Shown here: positions 11,036 through 23,730 of the stretch, in pieces | How the letters are laid out: every line of letters starts with the position of its first letter | How positions within the stretch are numbered: position 1 is the stretch's first letter | Source: Sambucus nigra | Lineage: Eukaryota; Streptophyta; Magnoliopsida; Dipsacales; Adoxaceae | NCBI GenBank assembly: GCA_949130495.1 | Contig: OX422221.1 | Location: forward strand, 24,935,917 to 24,999,916 | Length of the DNA: 64,000 nucleotides | Reading direction: 5' to 3' | The notes under the pieces: model-generated | The model's database searches: none | The model's input: only the letters and a program-made list of their open reading frames with translations | Told to the model about the DNA's origin: nothing | Program-made: the position numbers and the translations under genes

Positions 11036-11790
11036 CATTTGTGTGGTCTAGTGGCTGTTTTCGATACATGTGAGTATTTTATTGGTTAAATTATTGTTGT
11101 AATTGGGGTTTCCCCCTTCACATAATTATTCCCTGTTGCATGATATAAATTCACATTTCACCCCCCCACCCCCACCCCCACCCCCACCTGTCGCCAAAAA
11201 ATAAAACATCATTGTTAGAAATGGGGAATATTACGAGTTCTGAAATTGGTGAAAATTGTGTTGCTTATTTCCAACATAAATTGGAGTTTTAGAAATTTAA
11301 CAAGGAATGAGAGAATTAAGGTAAGAGATTTGAAAATCTCAAAAACAATAAGAAGATATAGAAATCAATTAGGTGAAAAGGGTTCTTGAAGGAAACAAAC
11401 AGGAAAATCAAATAAAGCTTTGGATTAGATGCTCAACAAATATGAAGGACGAATCCCAATCCTGTCTTTTTTCGCATTAGAACATGTTATTGTTAGTTTA
11501 AAGGTTCTTTAACGGCCCATGTGCATTTGAGGTATGTTTGTTTTTCTTTATTCTTGGTTAGGTGCCATTATTTCTTGTATTAATCTTTGTGTGTCATTTT
11601 TCGTTAATGAAACTTTTGTCAAAAATTTTATAGGAAAGTAAATGACGCTTTTGCCTTCAAAACAATATTCTCAAAGATCTGAACAAAGTGTATGTTAATT
11701 GTTTTGTGAACAACTGGATGTTATTTCAAAAATAATATTATACTAACAAGTGTTTGTAAAAAAATCCATATTTTTTTTAAAAAAAAAAAG
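11036..11790. other. Non-coding with C-rich microsatellite
   Basis: Holds a (CCCCCA)n run at 11160-11189. Otherwise AT-rich sequence without recognisable ORFs or element ends. Confidence 0.6.
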
Positions 11791-11799
11791 GTTTTTTTT

Positions 11800-12816
11800 T
11801 TAAAAGAAAATCTTCATATAACTTATTTAAAAATGTTGATGTGTAAAAAAGTTAAGAAAACTTTTTCATTATTTAAAAAACAACTGGACTTTTTTAAATA
11901 TAAGAAATGATTTGTTTGTATGTTTTTTTAGCCAACAGTATTATTTATAAAACGAGTACTATTTTGTAAAAAAAGTAAAAAATCTGTTTATTTAATTTTT
12001 AAAAAAACTCTCACTACTGTAAATCTATATAAATAAATTCTGATCGCCGAAACAAAATTATTTAGAACAGCATATGTAGTTTACAATATTATGTGAATCT
12101 AGCGATTAATTTGTTTTACTTGTGTCCTTATCTTTAATGTCTAAGGATTTTAATTTATGACCACTTTTGCACGTTTCTAATTTTAAAAACAAATGGATTT
12201 TTAAATGTATAATGAAAACACCATGTGAGGCTGTAGATAGTCTTTTGTCTTAAATTTTGTGTTGTAAACTATGCATATGCATTTACATTTAGAAAAATAA
12301 TTTACATTTTAATCTAAGTACAAAGTAGCATGATATACAAAATATATGAGTACAAGGTAGCATTTTATAAAAAAAAAAATCATTTAAAAAAACATATAGC
12401 TGGATATAATTTACTTAAAACACCGTTTTTTAAAAGAAGCTAAAAAATGATTAACTATTTTAAAAAAATGGACTTTTTTAAATATAAAAAAAATACATGT
12501 TTGTAAATTTTTTAACAAGTTGTATTATTTATAAAAAGATTTCTCATTTCTAAAAAAAGTTAAAAAAATGTTTATTTAATTTAAAAAAACTAGTCGATAG
12601 GTTTTCTTCTTAAAAAACATATAGCTCGATATAAGTTATTAAAAAAAATTGTTTTGTAAAAACAGTTTTAAAAAAAATGATTTGTTATTTATTTTTTTTA
12701 AATGGACGTTTTTTATTTTAAAAAATGATTGCAACTTTTTTTAACATTTCATATTCTTTATAAAAAGGAATACTGTTTTGTAAAAAAAACTATTTATTTA
12801 GTTTTTTAAAAGACTG
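11800..12816. repeat. Three diverged direct copies of a ~200-bp AT-rich repeat
   Basis: Copies at about 11815-12010, 12395-12600 and 12620-12815 share the order tatag-like start, aaaaatga, ttattttaaaaaa, tggactttttt, gtattatttataaaa, ttgtaaaaaaagt, tttatttaatttt. The last copy runs directly into the OMT exon 1 fragment at 12817, so the insertion or expansion of this repeat may have removed the 5' end and promoter of that gene copy. Confidence 0.6.
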
Positions 12817-13112
12817 GATATTATCTCAACATGTCCACGATCTTACACATTGCTATCCAACTCAACATTTCAAACACCATCTCAAAAGTAGCCCCGAATG
12901 CAAAAATCTCCCCCTTTTAACATAGCCACCGAGCTGGGATTTGTTGATAAAAATCCAAGTGCACCAGCTATGATTGATAAAATCTAAGTTTAACATTATT
13001 TCTATTGTGACTTGTTTACTTGGTGGGAAGTATTTTGTTGAGAATGGTGATGGAGTTTCTTTGGTTCCCTTGATGACTTTGATTCAACATAAAATCTTAA
13101 TTGATAGCTTGT
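12817..13112 (+). pseudogene. O-methyltransferase pseudogene 2 (exon 1 fragment)
   Basis: This aligns over about 300 bp with exon 1 of the OMT at 61255-61667. Shared stretches include atccaactcaacattt, catagccacc-gagctgggat, tttgttgataaaaatcca, caccagctatgat, gtgacttgtt, gggaagtattttgtt and aaaatctt-attgatagct. It lacks the start codon and ~45 bp before GKYFV, and the AMIDRML region is frameshifted. The former intron 1 still begins with a CT/AT microsatellite (13121-13135), as in the intact gene. Downstream it is cut off by the Tat/Athila gag fragment at ~13190. It lies 3' of pseudogene 1 in the same orientation, so it was a separate cluster member. Confidence 0.9.
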
Positions 13113-13192
13113 TCTTTTTTCTCTCTCTCTATATATCTTTTTTTTTCTTTTTGAAATTGACCCTGATTTAATTTGGTCCATATTTGTTGTGC

Positions 13193-13639
13193 TCACACAA
13201 AATATTTTGAAATCTTGTGACCTTTCATTTCTCCCCTTTTAATTAGTGAGAGTCGCCAATTCTTAGCTTTGCAATTCAAAGAAAATGGAAACAGTTGTAG
13301 TTTAATAATCTCATGGGTGAGTTGTTGTAACCTAACCATTCCACAAATTTCTTCAAACTCACGCACGTGGAGGTATGGATCCTCCTTTTCTGTGCCTCGA
13401 AAGATGGGAAGTAAATGAATTATCCCCGACTTGAACTCAAAATTATTTGCATTATGCCGGGGAAGAAGTATACATGATGGTTGACTTGCCCTATTGGGAT
13501 ACATGTAATCCTTTAGGGCATGAGTTGATAGCTCATCTCTCATCTCAGTGAAAATCGAGGTGCTACCTATAACAGTATTGGGAATACCAGACTCCACTCT
13601 AGCTAAACGACCAGTAGGATCTTGAACCCAACTTTCCAT
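13193..13639 (-). pseudogene. Tat/Athila-like Ty3/gypsy gag fragment
   Basis: The 148-codon minus ORF carries the conserved block of plant Tat/Athila gag proteins: LKDYMYPNRASQPSCILLP, NNFEFKSGIIHLLPIF, EDPYLHVREFEEIC and LFPFSLNCKAKNW. Gag forms the particle of the element. The homology stops at WRLSL, near 13240, where the element joins OMT pseudogene 2. The rest of gag and all of pol are missing. Its leader and LTR lie to the right (13640-28437). Confidence 0.88.
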
Positions 13640-15239
13640 ACATCGTCATCACTCGATTATTTATTTATTTATTTACTTATTTTACTATTATTATTATTAT
13701 TATTTTTATTTATATAAGGAAAGCAAATTAATACGACTTAAGACCACATAATTCCTAAACTAGCACAAAGCAATTTGAGTTTATCTAAGTTAGGTGAGGG
13801 GAAATTCAGTTTTTAATATGTAGTTTCCTGAGATTATTTGTTGACAAGGTGTCTCTGAAATAATCTTCCTAATTAGAAAGATCCTACTCTTGTTAGAGAG
13901 AGAATTTAAAAGACTACCAAATTTTACCACCAATCCTAGTTAAGGTCAAAATGGAACTGATTTGACAATTTCACGTTTGGATAAGCTTTTAATGCTAGCC
14001 TTGTTAAGAGTTTTTCAATGAGCTATGTTATACCCTATGGCCAATGTCTAATCAATTTTAAGTTAATAATGATGGCTTGGGTAGTACAAATGCCCTGGTA
14101 GCATAGTGATTTGTGGGCCAAGGAAGGGTGAATAAATCCCCACCTTATCTTAAAATTGGATTTTACCCTTAAGTCAAATTATGCAACGTGCTATTGGAAA
14201 TTTGCAAAAATAGTTTCACGTAGGAGCACACAAGACTTACCTCCGGCGTGGGCTTTTTACGGTCACTTGTTTACGTCGAGCCGAAGTTTTATTTGACGTC
14301 GATCAAAGGGAAACATCATTTACATTTTAGTCATTTCCGAGAGTGCCTTGTGCTCGTGGCAAGATTGCACAAGTAATTTTAGCATTTTTTCTACGGTTGC
14401 TTTCTTTTTCGTGTTTTTTCTCTTTTCTTACTCTTTTTTTCTAGTCTCTTCTTTTTTTTATCTGAAAAAAGAACACAAAAACATTACCAAGCGTAAAGTG
14501 CAACAAAAATGATTAAATACAAAAATAATTACATATGCACATACAATATTTTTTTTAAAAGAGAAACGGAAAAAAAGAATAATAAAAGAACACTATAAGA
14601 TTGGGGAATATATATATACACTAGAAAAAATTGGTATTGGAAATAAATAAATAATTTCTCAATATTTATTTATTTTTTGTATTTTTAAGTACTTTTATGA
14701 CAAAACTAGTGTAGAAAAAACTAGTTATTCATAAAAGACTTTAAACCTGATTTTTTTTATACAAATGTTTTGAAATCTGGAAAGTTCCAGAAAAAAAATA
14801 ATTAATTTCCAATTTTTCAAATTTGTCGGTAGTTTATGACAAAACTAGTGTTAAAAAAAACACTATTTACCCAAGAAAGATCAAATCCAATTAAAAAAAC
14901 AAATTTTTTTATATACTGAAAAAAATATATGACATATTAAGCTACTGAAATATTTTTTTTTTAACTTTTAATTTTTTTTTTGCTCCGAATTACTGAACCT
15001 TCAAATCTAGAAATTTTTACAAGGATAAAAAAATTATTTCATTTTTTTTTTCTCTTTCTTCAAATTTTTGGTACTTTTATGACAAAACTAGTGTAAAAAC
15101 GACTATTTAAATCCTAAAAGATTTAAATCCCATTAATTTTTTTTAATAAAAAAGATAATTCTACTGTTTTTTTATATACATTATTTTTTTTTTCAAATTT
15201 TACTAGTCCGAAAGTCAATACGTTTAAAATCAGCCGAAA
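13640..15239 (-). other. Leader of the Tat/Athila-like element, low complexity
   Basis: In element orientation this lies between the primer-binding site and gag. It holds TTTA and TTA microsatellites (13655-13715) and long A/T homopolymers. A phrase 'ttttatgacaaaactagtgt' with flanking variants recurs near 14690, 14835 and 15070, giving three diverged direct repeats of roughly 150-230 bp spacing. No ORF of note. Confidence 0.55.
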
Positions 15240-15257
15240 TCGCCAGCAATGGCACCA
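15240..15257 (-). promoter_or_regulatory. Decayed primer-binding site (tRNA-Asp type)
   Basis: On the minus strand TGGTGCCATTGCTGGCGA matches the tRNA-Asp-type PBS TGGCGCCGTTGCCGGGGA (found intact at 42262) at 14 of 18 positions. Three of the four differences are C-to-T or G-to-A. It lies 6 bp from the LTR boundary at 15264. Confidence 0.7.
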
Positions 15258-17020
15258 AAACCTTGTAAAATTTTAAATGTTAAAACTACCGCAAGTGAAC
15301 GATCAATTCAAATATAGCGGGTATAAGTACGGGTCGAACCCAGAGAGATTTCGTCAATTTTTATAAAGTATTGATTGTCCAACTAGACATGTGATTGTAT
15401 AAAAGTGATTGAGTTTCTGAAATAAAAATAAAAAACGGAATAAACGAACAAGTAAGAGTTAATATCAAATGTGAAAGAAACTACGACGTCGGATCCATTT
15501 GTCAATTCTAATTAAAGTAAAACCTTAATTTAATTTTTTAATTCTAAATTTATAACACAATATACTGACTCTCGTCAGGTACATCTCGTCAGAATAAAAC
15601 ATTACATGTATTCAAAATACTTTATTGTCTCTTAAATTAGACACCATATTAGCCTATTCCCTCTAAAATATCACGTACTAAATTTTTAATGTGTATTTAA
15701 GCATGAGATATCAAAACATCTAAGTGCAAGCATAACCCATCAAAAATAACAACTTAAAATTTATAAAGCATGCATTTATAAGTAATTCTTAAGGTTTAAA
15801 AATACACTCTCGTGCAATTTTAAGCGAATACTGAATTATTTTTATGTCAAATTAAAACACGTCGGAATATGTACGAAAGTAAATTAACATGAATAATTTA
15901 ACTAGTCATGACAAACATCACCTAAGTCCCAGTAATTAAACTACTCGTGCATAATATTTAACATGCAAATATTGCAACATGAAATAATAATATTCATTAA
16001 TAATATTCAACTTACCGAATTTCGGGTTCAAGACTTGAATTACAATACACAATATGCTCCTCCAAAGTTTGCCTAAAAAATACTCTCTACACAAATTTGT
16101 TTTCTCAAAGTGTGTCTATACTACACCGTGTCTCTCCAAATATAAGGAATTAAACAACATCTATAGAAGTGGGGATCTTGAAATTGTATTTGTATCGTGA
16201 GGTAATGTACAACAAGTAGTGGGTTGTGTGTAGTGGGTTTGTATGTAGTGGGAGTAGTGGGTATTACTGGTCTCAATTTGGGCAGGGGACGAGTTTGAAT
16301 ATGGGTTGGCAAGAATTTTGGTCTAGAGTTTCGAACCAGGTTTTGGTTCTGGCCAAGGGTTGTTGGAGGTTTCGAGTTATGGAGGAAGAGAAAGGAGAAG
16401 GGTTTGGAGGATTTGGTTCATGGTGCAGAAGGTGGGTCTTGAAATTATGTTTGTTAATGGTTATGGAGGTTTATGAGGGAGTAGTGAGAACGTGGGTGTG
16501 TGGGTGGAAGATGGTGGGAAGATGATTGGGTGTGTTTGTGGTGTATGGTAAATGGGTGTGAGTGGATTTGTTTTATGGTGTGAGTAAGGTGTATTAGGAT
16601 AGGGTGTGTGTGTTAAATTTGTACCCAATTAAAAAAATAAATAAAATAAAACTAAGAGTAATAAAACTAATAAAAATAAAATTAAAATATAAAAAAAACT
16701 AAAATCCTAATCTATTAATATTTTCAAATCTATAAAATTAAACTATACAATTTCTAAACTAAAAAAATACATTTCCAATCCTTCAAATACAAAGACTCAA
16801 AATAAAATAATACTAATAGACTTAGTAAAATATTAATAACACGAAACTAGAATTAAAAATCAAATAAAAGTAAAACTCACACCAATAAAACTATAAGAAT
16901 ACTAAAAATAAAAGAGAAGAAAATATTAAAAATGCGCACGACACACGATAACGGACCCTAATGTGTACAAGTATATGCACACAAATAAAATATAAAAATA
17001 CTCAAAAAATTATACACGGC

Positions 17021-17594
17021 TATGACACCCCGCTTAATTAAATACCGGGCGATCACTCCTTTATTAAATTAAAATCAAGGTGAACAGTTGGTTCATTCTT
17101 AGCATCATTGTCGTAAAAATATACTTTTTCCAAATTAACACCCTAATTAATTAAGCTAAGTGTCAAAACCATTTTTTAATCTTTCTAACCAAATTGAATT
17201 TTTAAAGAAAAACGTATTTATTTAATTATTAACCACATTTTCAATAAGTAAGAATCATACAACAATTATCCTGGAACATAATCCAATTACTTTAAACATT
17301 CAACATCCCAAAATCCCAACATTTAAAACTAAATGTAAAACATACATGCTGAATAAATCCCAAAGTAACGGTACTAGGAATAACTGAAATACAAATGTCC
17401 CAACAGAATAGATAAATAGTGGAAATGGAGACACATGCCCCAATAACTGAGAATCATAGGAGTGGAATCAAGTAAATGAAATCGTCTAAGCAAGTGGCCT
17501 ACAACTCCCACCTAAGCTGCATCACGTTCCTTCCAAGGGATCCTAAGTAAGACGCCCATGTGGATGGGCACCTTTAGTACATACATATATATAT

Positions 17595-17645
<51 letters not shown>

Positions 17646-20162
17646 GGGTCAGAGCCCGATAATGTATATGATTTAAAAATTGTTTAGCAAGTATTTAAAT
17701 TGATACAGGCCAATGCAACAACATATTAGTGCGACACTCTCTTGAGAAATTTTCACCTCTCTTCTAATGTACACACCTATCTCACTAACCTTACCAGTGG
17801 TCTATCTCATCATATATCACTCTATCCTTTCCCAATGGTTTAACTTATCTTAGGTTATTCGCAGGATTCAAAATTTAACGATTCAATTGTTTGAAAAGAA
17901 CATTTCAATTAGTAACCAAAGTTCTAATTTTAACTTTATTAATCAATAAAGTTTTCCAGTGTAATATTATACTTTCTGAAAACAAGTATTTACAAATTTG
18001 AGTCATCAACCATGTCCTACATATCAAATCACAGTAGGCAGTTCCAGATTTCAGAATTTCATATATATATTAACTACTCGTAAAATATATATATATATAT
18101 ATCATAACAGGACCCCAAATAAAAACTATGGTGCGGACATATTCTACTATCCAAACCCCGTATCACTCATATTAAGGGGAATACAAATTCGGAATCACTC
18201 TCGAATTGTATTAACACGTACACAAACAATATTGAGGCGAAGCATAGATTCCAAGTCTCTAAGAGGATGGCACATACGCGCGTCTCTTAGGACCGTCTGA
18301 ACTATCGATTCGATAGCCTGTACCAAGGATATTTAGCTTCTAGGGTACAATTCAATATCCCCCATAAAGGTCCCATCGAGATAAGACTGTCCCAGCGCGG
18401 TAACCTCAGGGATAGCAAGTAGCGTGGGCATGTTTTCACACATAGATAGCATATGCATACACAATCATATAACTATACCAATATTACCAGGTCAATATTG
18501 GGTATATTCCCAAATCCCATAGTTACGACTTTTATCCATATTATCATATTTTAGTAAACACTTATAACGGTTCGTTTCTAACCTTGATTCGGTATTATTC
18601 CAACATACCACACAACTCTCATGACTTTATTCTCCAAATTATAAAATTCAGTAGGTATACACATTTGTCCCAAAGTAACTCTCTTACGTGTCTCTCTCTT
18701 TAAATCATAAATTCATCGACCCCTATGTAATTATCCCAAAATACAATCTTTTCCCGACATCAAGGGTCCCAAACTTTATTCACATGTCCTACTGGTCTTC
18801 CCTATCCCCCAAAACATTTTATTAAGGATGCCCAAGCATTATTTAACAATAAATTGAACTTATCTAATTTAGAAAGGGAAATAGGAGTCTGCCAGGAGGG
18901 TCGATCGATCGAGGTCTGGGGATCGATCGATCGAATCTTCGATCGATCGAATCTTCGATCGATCGAATCTTCGATCGATCGATGTCTGGGGCTCGATCGA
19001 TTGAACCTTCGATCGATCGAAGCTCTGGGCTCGATCGATCGATCAAGCAGGTATTGCGATTTCTGCAGTTTTGCAGTTACGGGTTCTAACACATTTCTTC
19101 ATCCAAATCCATATTTTTCAATCCCAAACGTCTCAAAAATTGTACTACCAACATTATATCATCCTACTAGGTATTTCCAACGTGAAGCATGAGGAATTCT
19201 ATCATTATACATGGATTAACCAACCAAAAATTATTATAATTATCAAGAACTCTAGAATTCTCTTAAACATGGTTCTAACAAGTATTTCCAGAAATTTCCT
19301 TCTTGTAAACATCATCATTTCGTGGGTAATTCCTCTACATGGCAAGGGTTTCCAGAATTATCAATTTATTCATCACTACATGCAATTTCCTAACTCATAT
19401 CTTAGGTTTCTTCCATCAAAACTCATTCTAATTACTCCTACATTAATATGAAAGATGCACCAATGAAATAAGCAAGTTAAACACTTGCCTGGGGTTTTCG
19501 ACATTCTGGTTTGCGGATGATTTTGGTGTGGTTGCGTTCCCCGTCGCGCGATCTACGCGTTGGTGGTGGTGGCGGTGCAAACGGATGGATTTTGGGCCTT
19601 GAATTTGCCTTGAGAGCTCTCTCCTTCCTCTCCTATGGTCGTTCTTGTGTTTGTGTTTTCTAACCCTAGATGACTAACCTAAATGGCTGATATAGATTAC
19701 TGATTTTCGTGGGTTTAATTACCCAAAAATGTGAAATGTCCAAAACCCCCTCCCGGGGTACCAATTAGGCCTAAAAACACCCCGAGACCCAAACTAAACC
19801 CCCGGGTACACTTTTCTGACTATCTAGACCCTTTCGGACGCGTTGGCGCACTCAAAATGACCATAAGAACAACTTATAAAATATTCACTTTTATTTATCA
19901 ATATTTAGTCCCGACGCGACACGGGCGCATCCCGACTCAAATTTCCAAAATTGTCATTTTATTCACTCGTGACATTCAATATAACCAATATTACATATTA
20001 CTTTGCTCATTAGTAATATTCAACAAATTTCCCATAATTACTAACTCTCGTCACGTTAATAATTATAACATAATTAATTTCCAGATTTTTATTAAATAAT
20101 TAACTCACATTAAATTTAATAAATCCCCAAATTAATATAGCATAAAAATACGGGGTATTACA
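17021..20162 (-). repeat. Element A 3' LTR
   Basis: Runs from TATGACACCCCG (TG mutated to TA) to GGGGTATTACA in plus orientation. It holds a (GA)n microsatellite (~17598-17642) and a cluster of GATCGATC palindromes (18900-19048) that is about twice as long as in the other LTR. A donor-like CAGGCAAGTG (minus strand, ~19480) matches the equivalent site in element B. ORFs here translate the palindromes (RSIDRS-like) and are not genes. Confidence 0.95.
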
Positions 20163-21540
20163 TACTTCCCCCATAATAACGGAATTTTGTCCCGAAATTC
20201 AGAAAACAAGGCATACCTGGTAAGAACAAATCTGGATATCTCTCACGCATATCGGCCTCGCGCTCCCAAGTGGATTCCTCCATGTTATGATGCTCCCACT
20301 GGACTCGCACAAGTGGAACTATCTTCGACCTTAATCTCCTCTCACTATAGTCTTGGATAGCCACCGGCCTCTCTTCGTAAGAGCTGTCAGGCTGTAAGTC
20401 TATCTCATCTATCGCAATGTGAGAATGGTCCATATCATCCCGAAGATACTGTCTCAACGACGAGATGTGGAATACATCGTGAATGCGATGTAAATGTTCT
20501 GGAAGTCCCAATCTGTATGCTACGGGCCCAATCCTCTCGATAATGGGAAATGGTCCCACGTACCTCAGGGCCAATTTTCCTTTCTTCCCGAACCTCATCA
20601 CTCCTTTCATAGGAGATACACGCAGTAACACTTGGTCCTCCACATTAAACTCCCGGAAGAACCGTTTCGCATCAGCGTAGATCTTCTGTCTGTCCTAGGC
20701 TACTCGAATACGACTCCTGATCATCTCAATCCTCGCGGAGGTTTCTTGAATCACCTCCGGTCCTAGCAACTAGTTATCCCCCACCTCGAGCCAACAAGTT
20801 GGAGAACGACAAGGTCTGCCATACAAAGCCTCAAATGGAGCCATACCAATCGTAAACTGATAAGAGTTATTATAAGCAAACTCTACCAGTGGAAGATGTG
20901 GCTCCCAACCTCCTCCAAAATCAAGAACACACATGCGTAGCATATCCTCTAACATCTGATTAGTACGCTCTGTCTGTCCATCTGTCTGTGGGTGATAAGC
21001 TGAACTCAACCTCAACTCAGTACCCATAGCCTTCTAAAAGCTTTCCCAGAAATGTGACACGAAAATCTTGTCTCTATCTGACACAATATTCAGGGGTACC
21101 CCATGTAATCTGACCACCTCAGCAATGAACAACTGAGCATACTGACCCGTGGTATAGTCTGTCCGCACTGGCAGAAAATGAGCCACCTTGGTTAAACGGT
21201 CTACAATCACCCAGATAGAATCGTGGCCCCGCTGTGATGTAGGCAACCCTGTAATAAAATTCATGGAAATACTCTCCCACTTCCACGCGGGTACTTCCAA
21301 AGGCTGAAGCAATCCTGATGGTTTCTGATGGTCCACCTTCACCAGCTGGCGGGTAGAATATTTGTACATGAACTCAGCAATGTCCTTCTTCATCCCACTC
21401 CACCAGTATTGCCTCCTCATATCCTGGTACATCTTATCTCCTCCAGGATGTACCGCAAATCGGGACCCGTGAGATTGGGTCATCACTGCATGACGTAGTT
21501 CTGCCCCTTCTGGAATCACTAACCTTCCATTAAACCTCAA
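20158..21540 (-). pseudogene. Element A integrase and chromodomain region
   Basis: Three broken minus-strand reading frames (21034-21540, 20770-21027, 20158-20643) encode the end of the polyprotein. They show the integrase zinc-binding start ([18 protein letters not shown]; one Cys of the CX2C pair is lost, reading YSTRQL), the DDE core (NFITGLP, with the Asp before it changed to Asn; [21 protein letters not shown]) and a C-terminal chromodomain-like tail ([16 protein letters not shown]). The integrase inserts element cDNA, and the chromodomain directs chromovirus integration. Loss of catalytic and zinc residues together with frame breaks makes it non-functional. Confidence 0.92.
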
Positions 21541-21588
21541 ACCCCCATCAGAACTAACAGAGTAGGACTCAGCACCCTCATCTAAAAG

Positions 21589-23247
21589 TCATACAATCTG
21601 CTCCTGGCAAAACGGGTCTGTGGTTTGGGCCTGTATTACCCTCATAACAATCTCGGGTGTGACTGTCATAACAGATATGAAGGAACGGGTTACTGCGTCC
21701 TGGTGGCCTAACTCCTCCCACTTTGCTTTCCAGATGTCCGCTACCTCATTTACCGGTCTACGACTCAACGCATCAGCGACTACGTTGGCTTTCCCCGGAT
21801 GATACTGTATGTCAAACTGATAGTCCTTCACAAACTCTAACCATCTGCGCTGTCGCATATTCAGCTCTCGCTGAGTGAATAGATACTGCAGTGACTTATG
21901 TTCTGTGAACAAGCGGAATTTCTCCCCAAATAAGTAGTGCCTCCATATCCTCAATGCAAAAACGATCGCTGCTAACTCCAGGTCGTGGGTGGGGTAATTC
22001 TTCTCATGCGGCCTAAGCTTGCGGGAGGCAAAAGCTATAGCCTTCTCCTCCTGCTGAATTACTCCCCCAAGTCCCCGTAAAGAGGCATCGGTGTAAACCA
22101 GGTACTCCACACCCGGCTTCGGTAAAGCAAGGACTGGCGCTGAAGTAAGCTTGTCTTTCAGCTCGTCGAAAGCCAACTGATAAGCGTCCTCCCAAACATA
22201 TGGTACCCCTTTGCGAGTCAGGTTCGTCAATTGACCCGCTATTTTGGAGAATCCACGAATGAATCTCCTATAGTATCCGGCTAACCCCAAGAAACTACGT
22301 GCTTCCATCGGTGTCGTGGGCTGTCCCCATTCCCCCACCGCTGACACTTTACTCGGGTCGACTGCTATCCCTTGCTCAGAAACAACATGCCCCAAGAACT
22401 GTACTTCTCGTAACCAGAATCCACACTTCTCGTACTTAGCATACAACTGATGCTCTCGTAGAGTCTGAAGAACCTGCCTCAAATGCTCGGCGTGCTCCAC
22501 CTCGTAGTGTGAATATATCAAAATGTCATCTATAAAGACGATGACAAACTGATCCAAGAACTCTCTGAATACTCGGTTCATTAAGTCCATGAATACAGCT
22601 GGAGCATTTGTGAAACCAAATGGCATCACTCTGAACTTGTAAGACCCATATCTCGTCAAGAAGGCAGTTTTTGAAACATCCTGCTCTCTAATACGTAGCT
22701 GATGGTACCCCAATCTCAGATCTATCTTCGAAAAGAAAGTTGCTCCCCTCAGTTGTTCGAACAGATCATCGATTCGAGGCAACGGATACTTATTCCGTAT
22801 CGTGACCTTGTTCAACTCCCGGTAGTCCACACACAACCTCAGTAAACCATCTCTCTTCTTCACAAACAGAACTGGAGTGCCCCAAGGTGAGGTACTCCTG
22901 CGAATTAAACCCTGACCTAACAGCTTCTCTATCTGATGTCGTAACTCTCGCATCTCCACCGTGGCCATACGGTATGGAGCACGTGCTATAGGTCTAGTAT
23001 ATGGAAATAAATCTATAACAAAGTCTATCTCTCGACTGGGGGGTAGGCCTGGTATTTCCTGAAACACATCGGAATACTCACGAACAACTGGAATCGAGTT
23101 TAACGGAATCACAACCTCCTTAGAGGTATCCTCCTCTATATAATACAAATGAGCGGTCGAACCTCCCTCTGTGCGAGGCATCGCCACTACAAACATCTCT
23201 TGCCCCGGAATGGCAAAAACAATGCTCCCACCGAAGCAATCAATCAT
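21589..23247 (-). pseudogene. Element A reverse transcriptase / RNase H
   Basis: The longest surviving frame (552 codons). It carries the RT core with [46 protein letters not shown] and the catalytic FIDDILIYS (the YxDD equivalent), then RNase H with [11 protein letters not shown] and [12 protein letters not shown], where the usual TDHK Asp is Glu. The upstream junction to protease is broken at ~23255, where a GMDWL codon pair reads GMY-stop (TGG to TAG). RT copies element RNA and RNase H removes the template. Compared with element B this frame has several radical changes, so it is a fossil. Confidence 0.93.
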
Positions 23248-23265
23248 GGCTCTATAGGCTGCGAG

Positions 23266-23532
23266 CTAATACATACCAATAATAACATCATGCTCATGCA
23301 TATCTAAGACTAACATGTCCGTAGGTAATACAAAACTACCAATCTCTACCCCCACTCCTCGGCATATAAAGAAGATAAGTGACCCACTCCCCAGTGGTGA
23401 GTCTACACACGTCACTGTTCTCTCTGCTGAGGCTAACAACCCTAAGGCCTTCGCAAAATGCGTAGCTATAAAACAATGAGTCGCCCCAGTATCAAACAAA
23501 ACCCGACCCATAGTACCATGGATAGAAAACAT
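23266..23532 (-). pseudogene. Element A aspartic protease fragment
   Basis: The frame encodes [20 protein letters not shown], with the catalytic DTGA motif, then LVLDMHEHDVIIGM before a stop. It matches residues ~440-530 of the element B polyprotein. The protease cleaves gag-pol into mature proteins. It is separated from RT only by the nonsense change near 23255. Confidence 0.9.
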
Positions 23533-23730
23533 ACCCTCAATCGCGGGTGGTGCCTGTGGAGTTGCTGCCTGGTGGATGTTATAGACACGTCCGTACTATA
23601 ACTGCCCCTGCTACACTGGAGCTGCTGGAACGGCTGGTAGGGCTGGCACCTGGGCTGGAGCTAGGAGGGTAGCCGAAAAAAATGGCCTATGTGGCTCATT
23701 ACGGGCACCCTGCTGCTGTGGGGCTCTATC

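Noticed and set aside
18802..19192. ORFs rich in Arg-Ser-Ile-Asp on both strands
   Set aside because: They translate the GATCGATC palindrome cluster of the element A LTR.
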